Counted from the first letter of the stretch, positions 1-11,385 are shown. The stretch: 64,000 nucleotides of DNA from Branchiostoma belcheri (GCF_001625305.1 NW_017803002.1:333551-397550), one strand, 5' to 3'. Notes: generated by a model not told the origin, from the letters alone. Numbers and translations are program-made.

Positions 1-367
1 GTAGCTAGCCGACATAGGGAGCCAGACTGCCAATGCTCCATGGAACTCAAGAACTCTGATCTGCCAACTGATAAATGTCGCAACAGGCCAGCACGTGCCG
101 GCTTGTCATAAAAACTGCAAATTTACAGTACCAGCTTTGAATTCCTGTGGTTTAGCAGCATTTTTTTGGCTGGAATTTTTTTCCCACACGCACTAGTTTG
201 TCATCCATATAATTCAAATCGGTGTGGCCTTACCTTGTCTAGAGAATAAAAGTTATGATGTGGTTGCTTACCAAATCAATAGAACTATAAAAACAGTATA
301 AATTTCATTCAACATTATACAATAATGTAAAATAGCAGAATTACACTACAAAACAATTGGATGCCCA
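1..367. other. unassigned intergenic DNA
   Basis: AT-rich sequence with no supportable reading frame, RNA gene or recognisable repeat. Confidence 0.5.
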
Positions 368-480
368 TTATAGATCTCCAAGCAGATCCTTTGGTGGCAC
401 TACACAGTATCCAATAGCACTACACAGTATGTGTGTCTCACACTTGCCACCAATAGGATCTGAGATTTGGCCTATGGTGG
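368..480. repeat. imperfect foldback element, CAAGCAGATC family
   Basis: The left part (CTCCAAGCAGATCCTTTGGTGG) is imperfectly inverted in the right part (CCACCAATAGGATCTGAGA). The same arm sequence recurs in the foldbacks at 8130-8260 and 28914-29086. This is a degenerate copy of a small non-autonomous element. Any short reading frame here is an accident of the repeat. Confidence 0.5.
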
Positions 481-1107
481 AACTTGCTAAAGGCATCAGG
501 TGATCATAAATACTTTTCACCCAATTAGACCTAATCATTCTTTTCTTTGATGGCATAAACTGCATATTAGTGCATCCATTGTGGAGGTTGGTTATCACCT
601 ATACACAAAGCACACATAGTAAAGATGAGTGAGAAAAAGGGAGGGGAGGTGATTATTCACACCCTGGTGATACAATGAACAAGTTCCAAAGCAGCAAGAG
701 TGAGACTCCAGTCATATCATAGAGGCAGAACAACCTCCTTGGTCAGATGAAGTTGCAAAAGAGTTACAGATGTGGACAGGGGAAGTAAATTAAAGCATTT
801 TCTGAGTTACCAGCCTAAAACTTACAGTGTATGAATTACACACACAAGCACAAAGACACACAAACACACACTCACAGCCAAAATCAAGCGATCATCTAAA
901 AATTTAATTAAAAAGGACCACCTTGAGTGCATACATTGATGTAATTTTGCATGCAATTCTATAGTCAACAGGACTGTTTCAATTGAGAAAAAAGAAATGA
1001 AATTGTTGTGGCCTAACAGTTGTTGTTGTTCGTCCGTCGTAGTTGTAAAACAAGCTTAAATGCATAACAAGACTATTAGTCTAATATCCTACTCCAATGG
1101 CTCCAGA
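481..1107. other. unassigned intergenic DNA
   Basis: No gene is supportable here. A short CA-rich stretch lies at about 840-880 (repeated ACACACAA). Nothing else was recognised. Confidence 0.45.
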
Positions 1108-1265
1108 TATAGGGACATTTCCTGCAGATATGTCTGCAGAAATGTCTGCAGGAAAGAATTGATTTCTGCAGGCAGGAATTTAGGTTTCCCCGGCAAAAAT
1201 TTCTGCAGAAATTCTCCTTCAGAAATTCCTGCAGGAAAAATTCTTCCTGAACAAATTTCTATACA
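1108..1265. repeat. cluster of TTTCTGCAGAAAT palindromes
   Basis: CTGCAG flanked by AAA/TTT recurs at least seven times within about 160 bp, giving overlapping imperfect palindromes. Because of this symmetry both strands show short open frames. I read it as a local palindromic repeat, not coding sequence. Confidence 0.6.
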
Positions 1266-1454
1266 TTTTGTCATATGATAGAGTATATGTTGACTCCTTT
1301 TTCAAGACTTACTTCATTGTTATGTATTAAAGATGTTTTAACACTTAAAAGTATTACTTATAGGAAAAATAAATATGTAGCAAAGAATTCTATCTGTTAA
1401 TGTAAGCACATAAGAAGCTGTGAAATGGGATTTCTATTTCAGCAAGGAGAATTT

Positions 1455-1522
1455 AAAGAGTGTCTCTTTAACCTCCCAGAGACACTCTTTAACCTCATTG
1501 AGACACTCTTAACCTCCTTGGT
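1455..1522. repeat. short tandem repeat, GAGACACTCTTTAACCTC x3
   Basis: Three consecutive imperfect copies of a unit of about 23-27 bp built around GAGACACTCTTTAACCTC. Confidence 0.65.
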
Positions 1523-1837
1523 TTTAAGATTACAAAATCTATTTTATAAACAGTTTTAACTATTTAAAAATCATTTTTAATATACATTTGAGTCAGACCA
1601 CCAATCAGCCCTTAGTGTCAAATAAGGCTGAGATAGAGTATTTGCAGGTCAGACAACTTAATTAAATTCACTTCATTCAGCCTGCAGAGAGACAGTAAAC
1701 AGATCTTGAATTCCAGGACCTGTAGTCATTGAATGGCAGTCATGGTCATAACTAAATAGTTAGGAAGTGATATTGGACAAATTACTCCAAGCATTCTTCT
1801 TCTCAAATTATACAACAGTTACAAAAGAATTATTGTA

Positions 1838-2100
1838 TTATAGAATACAACACAGTGTATTCCATATCTCCCGGTGTACATTGTACCAGCCTGACCACAG
1901 GTCAGATTTCCCCATGATACATGTAGGTCTGAGGGCTGGGACTGAGGGTGATATGGGATACACCACATTGTACCAACTCGAGAACACACGCCTTTCAATG
2001 TGAAATGAGCCAAAATTTGGTGTTGACCTAGATTAAAAAATACAACAACATCAGTTCCAATGTGCAAATCTGGTATTTGAATTTTCCAGTTATTCTATAG
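1838..2100 (+). mobile_element. non-autonomous element, AATACAACAC..GTGTATTCC family (copy 1)
   Basis: It shares the order of blocks with the best copy at 8752-9195: AATACAACACAGTGTATTCC, a CCAGCCTGACC block, GGGCTGGGACTGAGGGTGAT, then GCCAAAATTTGGTGTT and a CATCAGTTCCAA block. It is diverged and lacks the 3' third. No coding capacity. Confidence 0.6.
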
Positions 2101-2127
2101 AACATTTTGAAGCCTGTGTGATAACCA

Positions 2128-2525
2128 ATTTTATGTCCGACCTAGGCCGCGATTATGTTTGATACGGATGTTCCGGCCCGTGTGATAACTAGCCGTACGG
2201 CCCGGGGGTTCTTTACGTGTACGGTCAGGGCCTTCCAAATGTTCCAGAGAACGATTCAAACGCGTTTCAGCCTAACCGCGTGCACCGATTTCGAAATTTG
2301 AATACAAAATTCAGACGTTGAAATTGATGTTGCATTTTCTGGGTTTAGGGACACCAAATTTTCGCTCATCTTGCATTGAAAGGCGCGTTTTCTTGGGTGG
2401 GTATGACTGTGACATAAATAAAATACAACACGGTGTACTCCGCAGCGCCCTCTGTCCTAGCCCTCCCGCGGTCAGGCTGGTACCTCGGGCAATACGGAAT
2501 GCCCAGCATTGTATTCTGTATGGAA
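2128..2525 (-). mobile_element. non-autonomous element, AATACAACAC..GTGTATTCC family (copy 2, inverted)
   Basis: Reverse-complement match to most of 8752-9195, including the CGGGCCGTACGCG, ATTCGAATTTCG, GGGTTTAGG and CCCACCCAAGAAAA blocks, ending in the AATACAACACGGTGTA block. With copies 1 and 3 it forms a head-to-head/tail-to-tail cluster. Confidence 0.65.
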
Positions 2526-2554
2526 CCCGGGCTGTATAGCTACTTTATGACATA

Positions 2555-2815
2555 GACCGGATAGATAGAATACTACACAGTGTATTCCGTATCGCCCAAG
2601 CTACCAACCTGACCGCAGGTTCAGCCATCGGGCATCCAATCCAATGCACAGGAGGTCTGAGGCTGATGTCATAGTGATACCCACCCAAGAAAACAGACAT
2701 TTTAATGAGAAATGTGCCAAAATTTGGTGTATCTAACCAAACAGTGTAACAGAGTTATTTCCAACATCTGAATTCGGTGTTCGAAGTTTCGAAAGCGGCG
2801 CACTCGGTTCTAGCG
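2555..2815 (+). mobile_element. non-autonomous element, AATACAACAC..GTGTATTCC family (copy 3)
   Basis: Starts at GAATACTACACAGTGTATTCC and runs through the ATCGCCC, CCCACCCAAGAAAA and CCAAAATTTGGTG blocks to a CACTCGGTTCTAGCGAAA end. It is diverged and truncated relative to the copy at 8752-9195. Confidence 0.6.
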
Positions 2816-2827
2816 AAATGCTTGTGA

Positions 2828-3110
2828 AATTATGTATAATGGTCCAAAGTGTTATATATAATTATGTATAATGGTCCAAAGTGTTATGAATAATTATGTA
2901 TAATGGTCCAAAGAGTTATATATAATTATGTATAATGGTCCAAAGGGTTATGTATAATGGTCAAAGGTGTTATGTATAATTATGTATAATGGTCCAAAGG
3001 GTTATCTATAATTATGTATAATGGTCCAAAGGGTTATGTATAATTATGTATAATACCAAAATCATTATGTATAATTATACATAATTATAGTATAATTATC
3101 TATAATTTGA
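2828..3110. repeat. 32-bp minisatellite (ATAATGGTCCAAAG..TTATGTATAATT)
   Basis: About seven units of 32 bp, each with ATGGTCCAAAG followed by an AT-rich TTATATATAATTATGTATA part. Some units are shortened. The array decays into plain TAATTATGTATAATTAT at the 3' side. Confidence 0.85.
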
Positions 3111-3600
3111 CTATTCCCAAGGGACTCATCAACGCTTTCCGCATATTCATTACCACCTAATATGTTACCATAAAAAGTATTAAGACAGTTGGGTTAAGCG
3201 TTTGGAATTTAAGGGTGGGAGTCCATAATTAAAACGTTTTTCCATAATTATATCGCGGCTTGTTCTAGAAACCTTACCAACAACATAACAGCTTGTAGTA
3301 CGTCCTTTTGTTCTCATTCATGAATTGCAGCTGAGCTACTTCTCGCAGCCTTGTGTGAAATATGCATAGCGGTTCTTGTCATGCTTTACAACACTTTGCT
3401 AGCCCCACAATGCCTTCTGTTTTTGGGTTAAAAAATTCTGGGTTGTCTGTCTGAGACAGCAGTCCCTGACCTGATCTCAAACAAGTTGGTCGTGGCGTCT
3501 CTGCCGTCCTGTTCAGTGTTCTGTTCCCGGGCCGACTCGTTCCTGCTCTAACCCGTCCTTCCCTCGCTCAGTGCCTGCCCTGCTGTCTAAGCATGTTGGT
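3111..3600. other. unassigned intergenic DNA
   Basis: Mixed-composition sequence with a moderately GC-rich part at 3440-3590. I could not connect any reading frame or repeat. Confidence 0.4.
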
Positions 3601-3850
3601 GTATTCTTATGGGTTCACCACACCACCATATTGCTTTTTCTGATGTTTCTTCTCCTCCTCCTCCTTCTTCTTCTTCTCCTGCCATTTTTTAAATGGATTC
3701 AGCTTCTTCATTTTAGGGCCTAAGGTCCTGAAATTTGGTATCGAGGTACAGTGGGCAAATACCCCTAGGCGTTTTTTAAATTTTTGTGATACAGTCTTTT
3801 AGAATGGTCTTATTTGAGTTTTTTGGCTGTGTTATAGCAAATGTATTACT
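3600..3850 (+). repeat. dispersed repeat (pyrimidine tract + CCCCTAGGCGTTTTTT block)
   Basis: Holds CACCATATTG, ATGTTTCTTCTCC and a CTCCTC/CTTCTT tract, then AAATTTGGTATCGAGG and AATACCCCTAGGCGTTTTTT. The same blocks appear inverted at 33590-33800 and the 3' part again at 52985-53065. It is a dispersed family, class unknown. Confidence 0.5.
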
Positions 3851-3942
3851 GTGTTAGTGTGCCGTGTTTACCACGTCTGGGCATGAGTCATCACAATGGA
3901 ATGCAGGGCATCAACCAATAGGCATGCAGCTTTCCTCTATAC

Positions 3943-4071
3943 TTCTTGCTGATTGGCTGTTGGGATTTAACTTGATTAACACCTGCACAGAGCATTTCCA
4001 CCTGCACAGAGCATTTCTTGCTGATTGGCTGTTGGGATTTAACTTGATTAACACCTGCACAGAGCATTTCC
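3943..4071 (+). repeat. 72-bp direct duplication
   Basis: TTCTTGCTGATTGGCTGTTG.. at 3943 is repeated at 4015 with period 72, including the AACACCTGCACAGAGCATTTC block. Inside it CACCTGCACAGAGCATTTC is itself duplicated at about 3981 and 4000. This gives a small repetitive reading frame that I do not call coding. Confidence 0.8.
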
Positions 4072-4179
4072 ATACTGACAGTATGTCTGTATTCAAGTGT
4101 TTTGGTAGGTATTTCAAGCTTTTCTGCTCCAGCATTGGAATGCGGGGCATGAACGTTTTTTTTTTTTTTTTTTTTTTTG

Positions 4180-4840
4180 AAAATCAACAGTTTGCATTAT
4201 GCAATTAAAAAACCTAACCAATAAAGTAGGGAATAGCTATCCAACTGTTGTTTTAGTTGTATGTTACTTCATATTATAGTTATATCAATGTAAATCATAG
4301 TTTTCCCTTGTGTTTCTCATTCTTTCCCTGCCATGTCGTAAAATGTGGTGAACCCATCGCTGTATTTGCTCCAAAGCAAATATTGGCCTTTCTATTTTTT
4401 TTAGTTTTACCGTGGTTTGTTTTCAAAGTTTAAGAATGTGCAAATCGTGTTAGACATGTTGGGAAGAATTTGCATCGTTTTATGTATCGCTAAAAGTTTG
4501 TAGCTTCTGTGTTTCATTTCATGAGAAACTCTTGTTATACCTGACATTTGTAAGAAACCTTCTGATTTTTTTTGCTTCACCCATACTCATTATTCATTCT
4601 CTGTTCGTTGTTCACTTTCCTTGTCATGAGTTTCTTTTGTCTACCTTTTTTAATAAACATGTAAAGGAAAATTGATCAAACTGCTGTTTTCTTGTGTTGT
4701 TAATCAATGTATTTGCATGTAAATGGTGGGCGTCTCCGAGTTAGTCTAATTTATTCGTTGGTTAGTACACCCCTGTCCCTTTGGGGACCGCACTATGTAG
4801 ATTTAGTCACAAGAAATACAGGCTCCTGATTGGCTGAGGA
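4180..4840. other. unassigned AT-rich intergenic DNA
   Basis: A poly-T tract (about 4156-4178) precedes it. Otherwise AT-rich sequence with no gene or repeat that I could support. Confidence 0.4.
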
Positions 4841-4841
4841 A

Positions 4842-5024
4842 AAGTGGCCATGTTCTAAGGTAACACAAAAAATTATTATCTTATACCAATGATACAGAAT
4901 TGTTGCCAACAATATTCTAGGAAAAGTCACCAAGTTTGGCCGTTTTACGGCTAGCCGTTCAGACGCTAGGTGACATCAAAGTTGCCGCGGGCACTTTTAG
5001 CCCCCCCCCCCCGTCTAGTTAGGG
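4842..5024 (-). mobile_element. truncated piggyBac-type MITE
   Basis: Reverse-complement match to the left end of the intact element at 16542-17463: the ACACAAAAAATNATTATC block, GTTGCCAACAATATTC, the CCAAGTTTGGCCGTT and CGCGGGCACTTTTA blocks, a poly-C run and the terminus GTCTAGTTAGGG followed by TTAA (5025-5028). The other end is missing. Confidence 0.75.
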
Positions 5025-5189
5025 TTAAAAAAACTACAAAAATATCAGATCTATTAATATCAAGCAAATAATGAAAGCCAATCAAAGGCAACTGGATATA
5101 AAGAACATACTATCAACCCAAAATATAGTAATAATACTTGATCAAAATTTAATGTATGTATCATTTGCCTCCGTTTTCTCCAATGAGCG

Positions 5190-6060
5190 GACAGTTTGTC
5201 TTTCCTGGAGGCTGCAATTTCTTCTGTTTATAATATGATTTCAAGTGCCCAAGGCCTGCAGTCTGACCTTGATGTGCTGACGGAATGGCAAAACCGTTGG
5301 CAGATGTCGTTCAATCCCTCTAAATGCCATATCTTCACATTTCCGGTAAAAGAAATCCTTCCAGAACGCAGTATTCTCTTTGCAATGAAATCCTAACGTC
5401 AGTTAAGACCCACCCTTATCTCGGACTCCAATTGTCCGACGATCTGCGGTGGGACACCCATATCAACCACGCCACTAGCAAAGCTGGTAAAGTTCTAGGG
5501 GTCATTCGGCGCAATTTGACCTGTTATCCATCTCGGGTCAAGGCCACCTGTTACAAAGCGCTGGTTCGGCCCCACTTGGAATACAGTGCCACCGTCTGGG
5601 ACCCGTACACCACCAAGGGGATACAGGCGGTGGAGGCCGTCCAGCGCAGGGCCGCCCGAGTGACCCTGAATGACTGCCAGCGGACTAGCAGCGTGACACA
5701 AATGCTCAACGACCTGCAGTGGCCTCTCCTCACAACTTTTTATAAACTAACCCATAACATCATTAATATCCCCACCAGCAACCTGCTCAAGCCAGCCCAA
5801 GGGCGTACCCGAGGGAGCCACCAGTATAAATATTAACCTATACATGCACGAATATTCCTTCTTCCCTCGCACACGCCCCCCCCCCATGGAACGCCTTGCC
5901 TGGCCCGGTAGTTATGGCTCCCACCGTTGAGTCCTTCCGGGCCAGGCTGGAGGGCTGCCCGCCTTAGACCAAGCCCCCCCCCCAAAGTGCCCCATCTGGG
6001 GCTATATGGGGGTGTAGCCGGGGCTCACATAACATCTTTGAACCCCGGCAAAGATGAAAA
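5190..6060 (+). mobile_element. degenerate LINE fragment (reverse transcriptase C-terminal region)
   Basis: Two overlapping frames, broken by a frameshift near 5340, encode a typical non-LTR reverse transcriptase thumb/C-terminal region: LTEWQNRWQMSFNPSKC, then YLGLQLSDDLRWDTHI, VRPHLEYSATVWDP and VEAVQRRAARVT. After the stop at 5836 a further frame resumes around 5875-5965 (PWNALPG-like and ESFRARLEGC), split by poly-C runs. The 5' end is truncated and the copy is dead. Clade is probably CR1/Jockey-like, from motif style only. Confidence 0.85.
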
Positions 6061-6600
6061 TGAAGTGGGCTATACAATGATTTAGCATTAGATGTGTCTC
6101 CCTTTGATTAGAGATAAAGATTTTAACTAGTAAGATGATCACACTATTGTGCGCAGGACTCCATTGTCCCATGTACCCGCTGGTGTAGTCTATCGGGAAT
6201 TCGACACCACCTATATGTGTACAGCCTCATCTCTATCGAGCTTAAAGGACCGTCCGTAAATTCATAAATGACGTAGACTACATTACCGACTAGACTTCGC
6301 AGGAGCTTGAATTTGAAAATTTATTGCGAAGTTACTTATATCTTATAAATACCCAATCGATCCATAAGAATTTAAAACCTCTCAAAAGGAGTGTTAACGT
6401 TGATAAGTCTTTACGTTGGGAAATGTGTGAAGTCAATAGTTATTTCCTTGGAATTGTTTTCAATGTACAGCATTCTTAGATCTACATTAAAAAGGATTAA
6501 CAGAAGAAAGATAGTCTTTACCCTTCTTATGCTGTGTCGTAGATACTTGCACTGTAGTATGGGTGGTATTTTGGGCTGCTGCCTGTCGTTCCAATTTCTT
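6061..6600. other. unassigned intergenic DNA
   Basis: Between the LINE and Penelope-like fragments. Part may be LINE 3' UTR. No supportable gene. Confidence 0.35.
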
Positions 6601-7230
6601 GACAACGGTATGTGCGATTGTTTTCTGACGGTCCACCTTTAGCTCGACGTCTGATTTGACTCGATATCGCAATACAAATAGTTTTATCACTGCTTTAAAG
6701 GTCATGTAAATCAGACGCACCACTCTGGACCCGGTGACGACAACACTGTGTGGACTTTGTGCTTCTTGGCTGGCGGCCACAGTTCACCTCCAGGCGCTTT
6801 GTCTTCATTTACCAAATTTGGACCAGAAAATATTTGACAGACAATTATGTAGAGACAGAAGCCATTGCAAAGACTAACGTAATACGCCAAAAAACAGTTA
6901 CTCAAGTGACGGCAGCTGGATATGATTTTGTAAACGGGTAGACGTTTTAGACGGTCTGCAATGCTCCTTGTACCTAACTTTGAGCGGCCGACTTGTCTCT
7001 CCGATGTAGGTGTTGTTACAAATGGGCTCCTCACATTTGAGTCTGTAAATAACAATCACCTTGGTACCTTTGTGAGGTCGATCCTTAGGGTGTACCAGTC
7101 TATGTCTAAGGGTTAAGTGAGGTTTGAAGTAAGAGTCTGTTGAAGTTTTGGAGGATCCGTCCAAGTTTCTCAGATACTGGATGTCTAACCTCCATTGACA
7201 TGACTAACGTAATATGACTCCATGAAATTA
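6600..7230 (-). mobile_element. Penelope-like element fragment with GIY-YIG endonuclease part
   Basis: On the minus strand, 7164-6898 reads through VIVIYRLKCEEPICNNTYIG then ETSRPLKVRYKEH, the core of a GIY-YIG nuclease of the kind fused to Penelope-like reverse transcriptases. The frame stops just before terminal-type sequence (GCAGACGTTTCAGC and GTTACTCAAG blocks) that recurs in every 1.9-kb array unit downstream. The other flank (7180-7215) has GGATGTCTAACCT, also found at 11787-11812. It is a 5'-deleted, dead copy with no reverse transcriptase domain visible. Confidence 0.75.
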
Positions 7231-7609
7231 AAAATGAAATTGGTGTTTATGTGGCTTTATCATCTCTTTATTTTTTATTACTAGTTACCATGGTAACTCA
7301 TAGTCTTGCGATTCACCAACACCTACCTACCTACCAAAACCCGATCGAAATCTATTCAAAATGCGGTCCACAAATCCACAAGCACCCCCCTCCCACCTCC
7401 AGACACACACACCGCTTTGAACGCATAATTTTATTGGCATTGGGAAAGGTATCAACAAGAACAAAATCTTTGGGGTCATTTCCCAGCCTGTTCCAGTCTT
7501 CTGTCACAAAATATTGCATAACCCCTAACTACAACGGTGTTGGTCACAAAACAACTTGTTATTTGTCCTCCATACAATCATGATAAGGTGCCAAAGGTAC
7601 ATCGTAAGT
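7231..7609. other. unassigned intergenic DNA
   Basis: CA/CCTA-rich stretch at 7316-7410; no gene supportable. Confidence 0.35.
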
Positions 7610-8154
7610 AAGGTCACCGAGCGACAGCATTTCCAGTGGTGGGTTAGAACGACCCAGAGCTAGAGGTCTTGTTACATGCCTGGTACACCATGGGCGTAAA
7701 GGTAAGATACCTGTCTAAATTATCAATTGTTGCTTAAAGAACAAGTGAAATTGACATTAGAGCTGACAAGACGACTTTGTGGGACATATCAAATGGCAAA
7801 TGGGGAATTAAAAGCAGATTTTGAGCTCTGTTTTCAGTCATTTTCACAACGAAGTGTCGTTTGAAGCATTTTTTACTACTGTGGATTGCCGAATATCACA
7901 TGACATCAGAAAACAGGCTTCCAGGGTTAAGACCTCATTTTCATGTTAAAATGTCAAGTATGCCTCCATGTTTATAATTATATCGTTATTTCTTCAATTT
8001 CACTTTCTACACTAGGCTGGCGAATATACATTCTATTCTTTGTGTTTCTCTTTTGTTGCCATTTTGTTCAAAAGGGCTCAAATTAGTCATTTGTTGGAAG
8101 ATTATGACCACTGTTGTCATATAGGTATAATCTCCAAGCAGATCTTTTGGTGGG

Positions 8155-8246
8155 GGTAAGACAGTATCAAATTGGCCAGTCTGTATCCATTCCCCCACTT
8201 GGGTGGGGGAATGGATACAGACTGGCCAATTTGATACTGTCTTACC
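8155..8246. repeat. perfect 44-bp inverted repeat (foldback)
   Basis: GGTAAGACAGTATCAAATTG.. (8155-8198) is followed by a 4-base loop and its exact reverse complement (8203-8246). The outer flanks (CAAGCAGATCTTTTGGT on the left, partial inverse on the right) tie it to the foldbacks at 368-480 and 28914-29086. The perfect symmetry suggests a young insertion or inverted duplication. Confidence 0.9.
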
Positions 8247-8751
8247 AAAAAGATCAGTGCCTATATTTTGATACTGGTCGGATAGTTGAAAAGTTGGGAT
8301 AGCAAAAACAGGTTTGACAACACAATTAATCGCACACAAAAAAAAACATAATCAATAAAGCGGTTTGCAAAGACTTTTATCTTGCACCGGAATGTCATGA
8401 AGGTAAACACTTTACCAGTTACCCGTAGTGGGATACAATGTTATCTTCCTGTGACTAGTTTAAGTCCACAAAAGAAGAACCTCTTATCACTTATCTCTGG
8501 ACACAAAAGGCACACAATCTCCACTGTCTCGCCTTCACAGTTCACCTCAAGGCGCTTTGTCTCATTTAACCACATTTTGACCAGAATATACAGGCAATTG
8601 TGTGTAGAGACAGAAGCCATTACAATGATTAACGTAATACACCAAAAAGCAGTTACTCAAGCAACTGGATATGATTTTGGAAACGAACGTGCAGACGTTT
8701 CAGCTACAATCCACTAGCTTTTGTCAGTGACTGAGAGGCAAGAGGAAAAAT

Positions 8752-9195
8752 ACATATAGAATACAACACGGTGTATTCCGTATCGCCCGAGGTTCCAGCC
8801 CGACCGCGCGTCGGATCGCCCGACGGCCGAAGGCCGGAGGGCGATCCGATCCGCGATAGGGCTGGGACCGAGGGTGATGCGGAATACACCGTGTTGTATT
8901 TTATTTATGTCATACCCACCCAAGAAAATGCGCCTTTCAATGCGAAATGAGCGAAAATTTGGTGTTCCTAAACCCAAAAAAAAATGCGACAACATCAATT
9001 CCAACGTCCGAATTTTGTATTCGAATTTCGAAATCGGTGCACGCGGTTAGGCCGAAACGCGTTCGAATCGTTACACGGAACATTTGGAAGCCCCGGGCCG
9101 TACGCGTAAAGAACCCCCGGGCTGTACCGCTAGTTATCACGCGGGCCGGAACACCCGTATCGAACGTTATCGCGGCCCAGGTAGGACATAAAGGT
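8752..9195 (+). mobile_element. non-autonomous element, AATACAACAC..GTGTATTCC family (best copy)
   Basis: Interrupts array unit 1: the other units read ..AATACAGGTTTATAAGC.. where this one has AATACA, 440 bp, then AAGGTTTATATG. Begins AGAATACAACACGGTGTATT, has a GC-rich hairpin (GGATCGCCC..GGGCGATCC at about 8813-8853), repeats the outer palindrome in inverted form at 8880-8900, and ends in a CG-rich block with CGGGCCGTACGCG. No open frame of note. Class unresolved. Confidence 0.7.
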
Positions 9196-9460
9196 TTATA
9201 TGATTAAAAAAGTTAAAAAAAGGGAAGACAATTCGTGAAGTCCAAAAAGAAACAAAGTTAGACAAGTCAACACGCGATTATGCGAATTAGTAAAAAAGTT
9301 CCTAATATGAAGAACAGAAGCTTAAATATTGTCTTTCCTTGAGGCTGGGAGCGCCAAAAACAAGTACCTAAGAGATCTACCCGCAGTCCCCCTTCCCTGT
9401 TAAGGGTGGGGTTGTACGTGCATACATTCTTTTGTGTATTGCCTTTTTAACACCCCGTTC

Positions 9461-11385
9461 CCACCAGCGTGTTTCGCGGTCTGGGCAAGAACGACCCAGA
9501 GCTATAGGTCTTGTTACATGCGTGGTACACCATGGGCGTAAAGGTAAGATATCTGTCTAAATTATCAATTGTTGCTTAAAGAACAAGTGAAATTGACATT
9601 ACAGCTGACAAGACGACTTTGCGGGACTTATCAAATTGGGAAATAAAAGCAGACTTTAAGCTTTGTCTTCAGTCATTTTCACAACGAAACATTTTTTACT
9701 ACAGTGAATTGCAGAATATCATACGGCATCAGAACACAGGCTTTCAGGGTTAAGACCGCATTTTCATGCTGAAATGTCAAGTGTGCCCCCATGTTTATAA
9801 TTATATGGTTTTTCTTAATTTCTTAAATTTCACTTCCTACACTAGGCTGGCGAATATATATTCTATTCGTTGTGTTCCTCTTTTGTTGCCATTTTGTTCA
9901 AAATGACTAAAATAAGTCATTTGTTGGAAAATGATGACTACTGTTGTCATATAGGTAAAGGTTCTGTACCAAAATCATACAAGTTCCATTCTGTGTCAAA
10001 AACACTACCATGTATCCAGAAAATACATGGGTATGGTGGAGTCGTGTGCGACAAAGCGTTCGGATCGGAACCAAGGGATCTTTAGACCTAAATCCTGCCA
10101 TGCCACTGGGCCTTGGAAAATGCACTATACACGACTTTCCTCAAACTTTATTCAGGTGAAAATGAGTATGTCTATTGTCCGTCCATGCGTTTTTCCTCTG
10201 CGTTGGTGGCGGCATAAAAATAACTTGAAAAAACTTGAGTTTGCTGTCACCTTGTCTTGTAATAAATGTTGGAATAGAAAAAATACATGCCTGCAGTTCG
10301 AAGTATGAGCCAAAAGATCCTAATCCAATTTCACTTAACGAATTTTTTTCAGTATTAAAAAGTTATTTGCTTGTTTTTTGGTCTACTTGAAATCAAATTA
10401 TGGAATAAGATTCTGATCATGAGCTACAGAAAACCGGGCAATAATGGCTCCAAGTAGATCAGAAAAAAACCCGCATGTTTTTTTTTTCTCTTTTCTTTCA
10501 CCAACCCACCTTCCCCGCGCTAATCGTTCTCCTTGGAGATTTGAGAATCTTATATGAATTTGAGCATTCTCGTTTGCAGAGATTGTTACAGAGAGTCAGG
10601 TTAAATCGATGTGCCCTAAGTGACAATTCTTGCAAATATTTTGATACGTACGAGTATACTGGTCGGATAGATGAAAGATTGGGATGGCGAAAACAGGTTT
10701 GACAGCACAATTAATCACAAAAAAATCAATAAAGCGGTTTGCAAAGACTTTTATCTTGCGCCGGAATGTCATGAAGGTAAATACTTTACCAGTTGCCGGT
10801 CGTGGGATACAATGTTATCTTCCTCTAACTTATTTAAGTCCAATAAAAGGAGAACCTCTTATCTCTGGACACAAAAGGCACACAATCTCCACTGTCTCGC
10901 CTTCACAGTTCACCTCAGGGCGCTCTGTCTCATTTAAACAAATTTTGACAAGAATAAACAGGCAATTGTGTAGAGCAGAAGCCATTACAATGATTAACGT
11001 AATACACCAAAAAACAGTTACTCAAGCAACTGGATCTGATTTGGAAACGGGCAGACGTTTCAGCTACCATCCACTAGCTTTTGTCAGTGACTGAGAGACA
11101 AGAGGAGAAATACAGGTTTATAAGCACAAACCAATGATTGATATATAAATAAGTGAAGACAATTTGTGAAGTCCAAAAAGAAACAAAGTTAGACAAGTCA
11201 ACACTAGATTATTGCTAGTAGTAAAAAAGCTCCTATTGTGCAGAACAGGAGCTTAAGTATTGTCTGTCCTTGGGGCTGGGAGCGCCAAAAATCAAGTACC
11301 TGAGAGATCTACCTGCAGTCCCCCTTTCCTGTTGAGGGTTGGGTTGTACATTCTTTCATATATTTCCTTTTTAAAACCGCGTTCC
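9461..11385 (+). repeat. tandem array unit 2
   Basis: The most complete uninterrupted copy of the unit: AGCGTGTTTCGCGGTCTGGG at 9461, GGCTGGCGAATAT at 9845, a tRNA-SINE-like segment at 10018-10290, the conserved TTCCACCAACCCACC-type block at about 10495-10660, the GCAAAGACTTTTATCTTG block at 10740, and the GCAGACGTTTCAGCTA end near 11050. Confidence 0.8.
10475..10702 (+). other. conserved small open frame inside the array unit
   Basis: A frame containing LFFHQPTFPA then YEFEHSRLQRLLQRVRLNRC stays open in four array copies (here, 12475-12714, 15237-15563, 18135-18356), with mostly substitution differences. It has no recognisable domain. It may only reflect recent duplication. I list it because all four copies avoid stops over about 70 codons. 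Confidence 0.2.

Larger units (their letters stand above)
7610..9460 (+). repeat. tandem array unit 1
   Basis: First of five copies of a unit of about 1.9 kb. Landmarks in order: CATGGGCGTAAAGGTAAGAT, TATCAATTGTTGCTTAAAG, TACACTAGGCTGGCGAATAT, then AACAGGTTTGACA, GCAAAGACTTTTATCTTG, GTTATCTTCCTG, GGACACAAAAGGCACACAAT and the Penelope-type end GCAGACGTTTCAGCTA. This copy lacks the SINE-like middle found in the others, carries a perfect foldback (8155-8246) and was invaded by the element at 8752-9195. Confidence 0.8.

Noticed and set aside
9870..10308. Short frames repeated in each array unit (MGMVESCATKRS-type)
   Set aside because: They translate the SINE-like segment of the unit; the tRNA-derived head explains the conservation.
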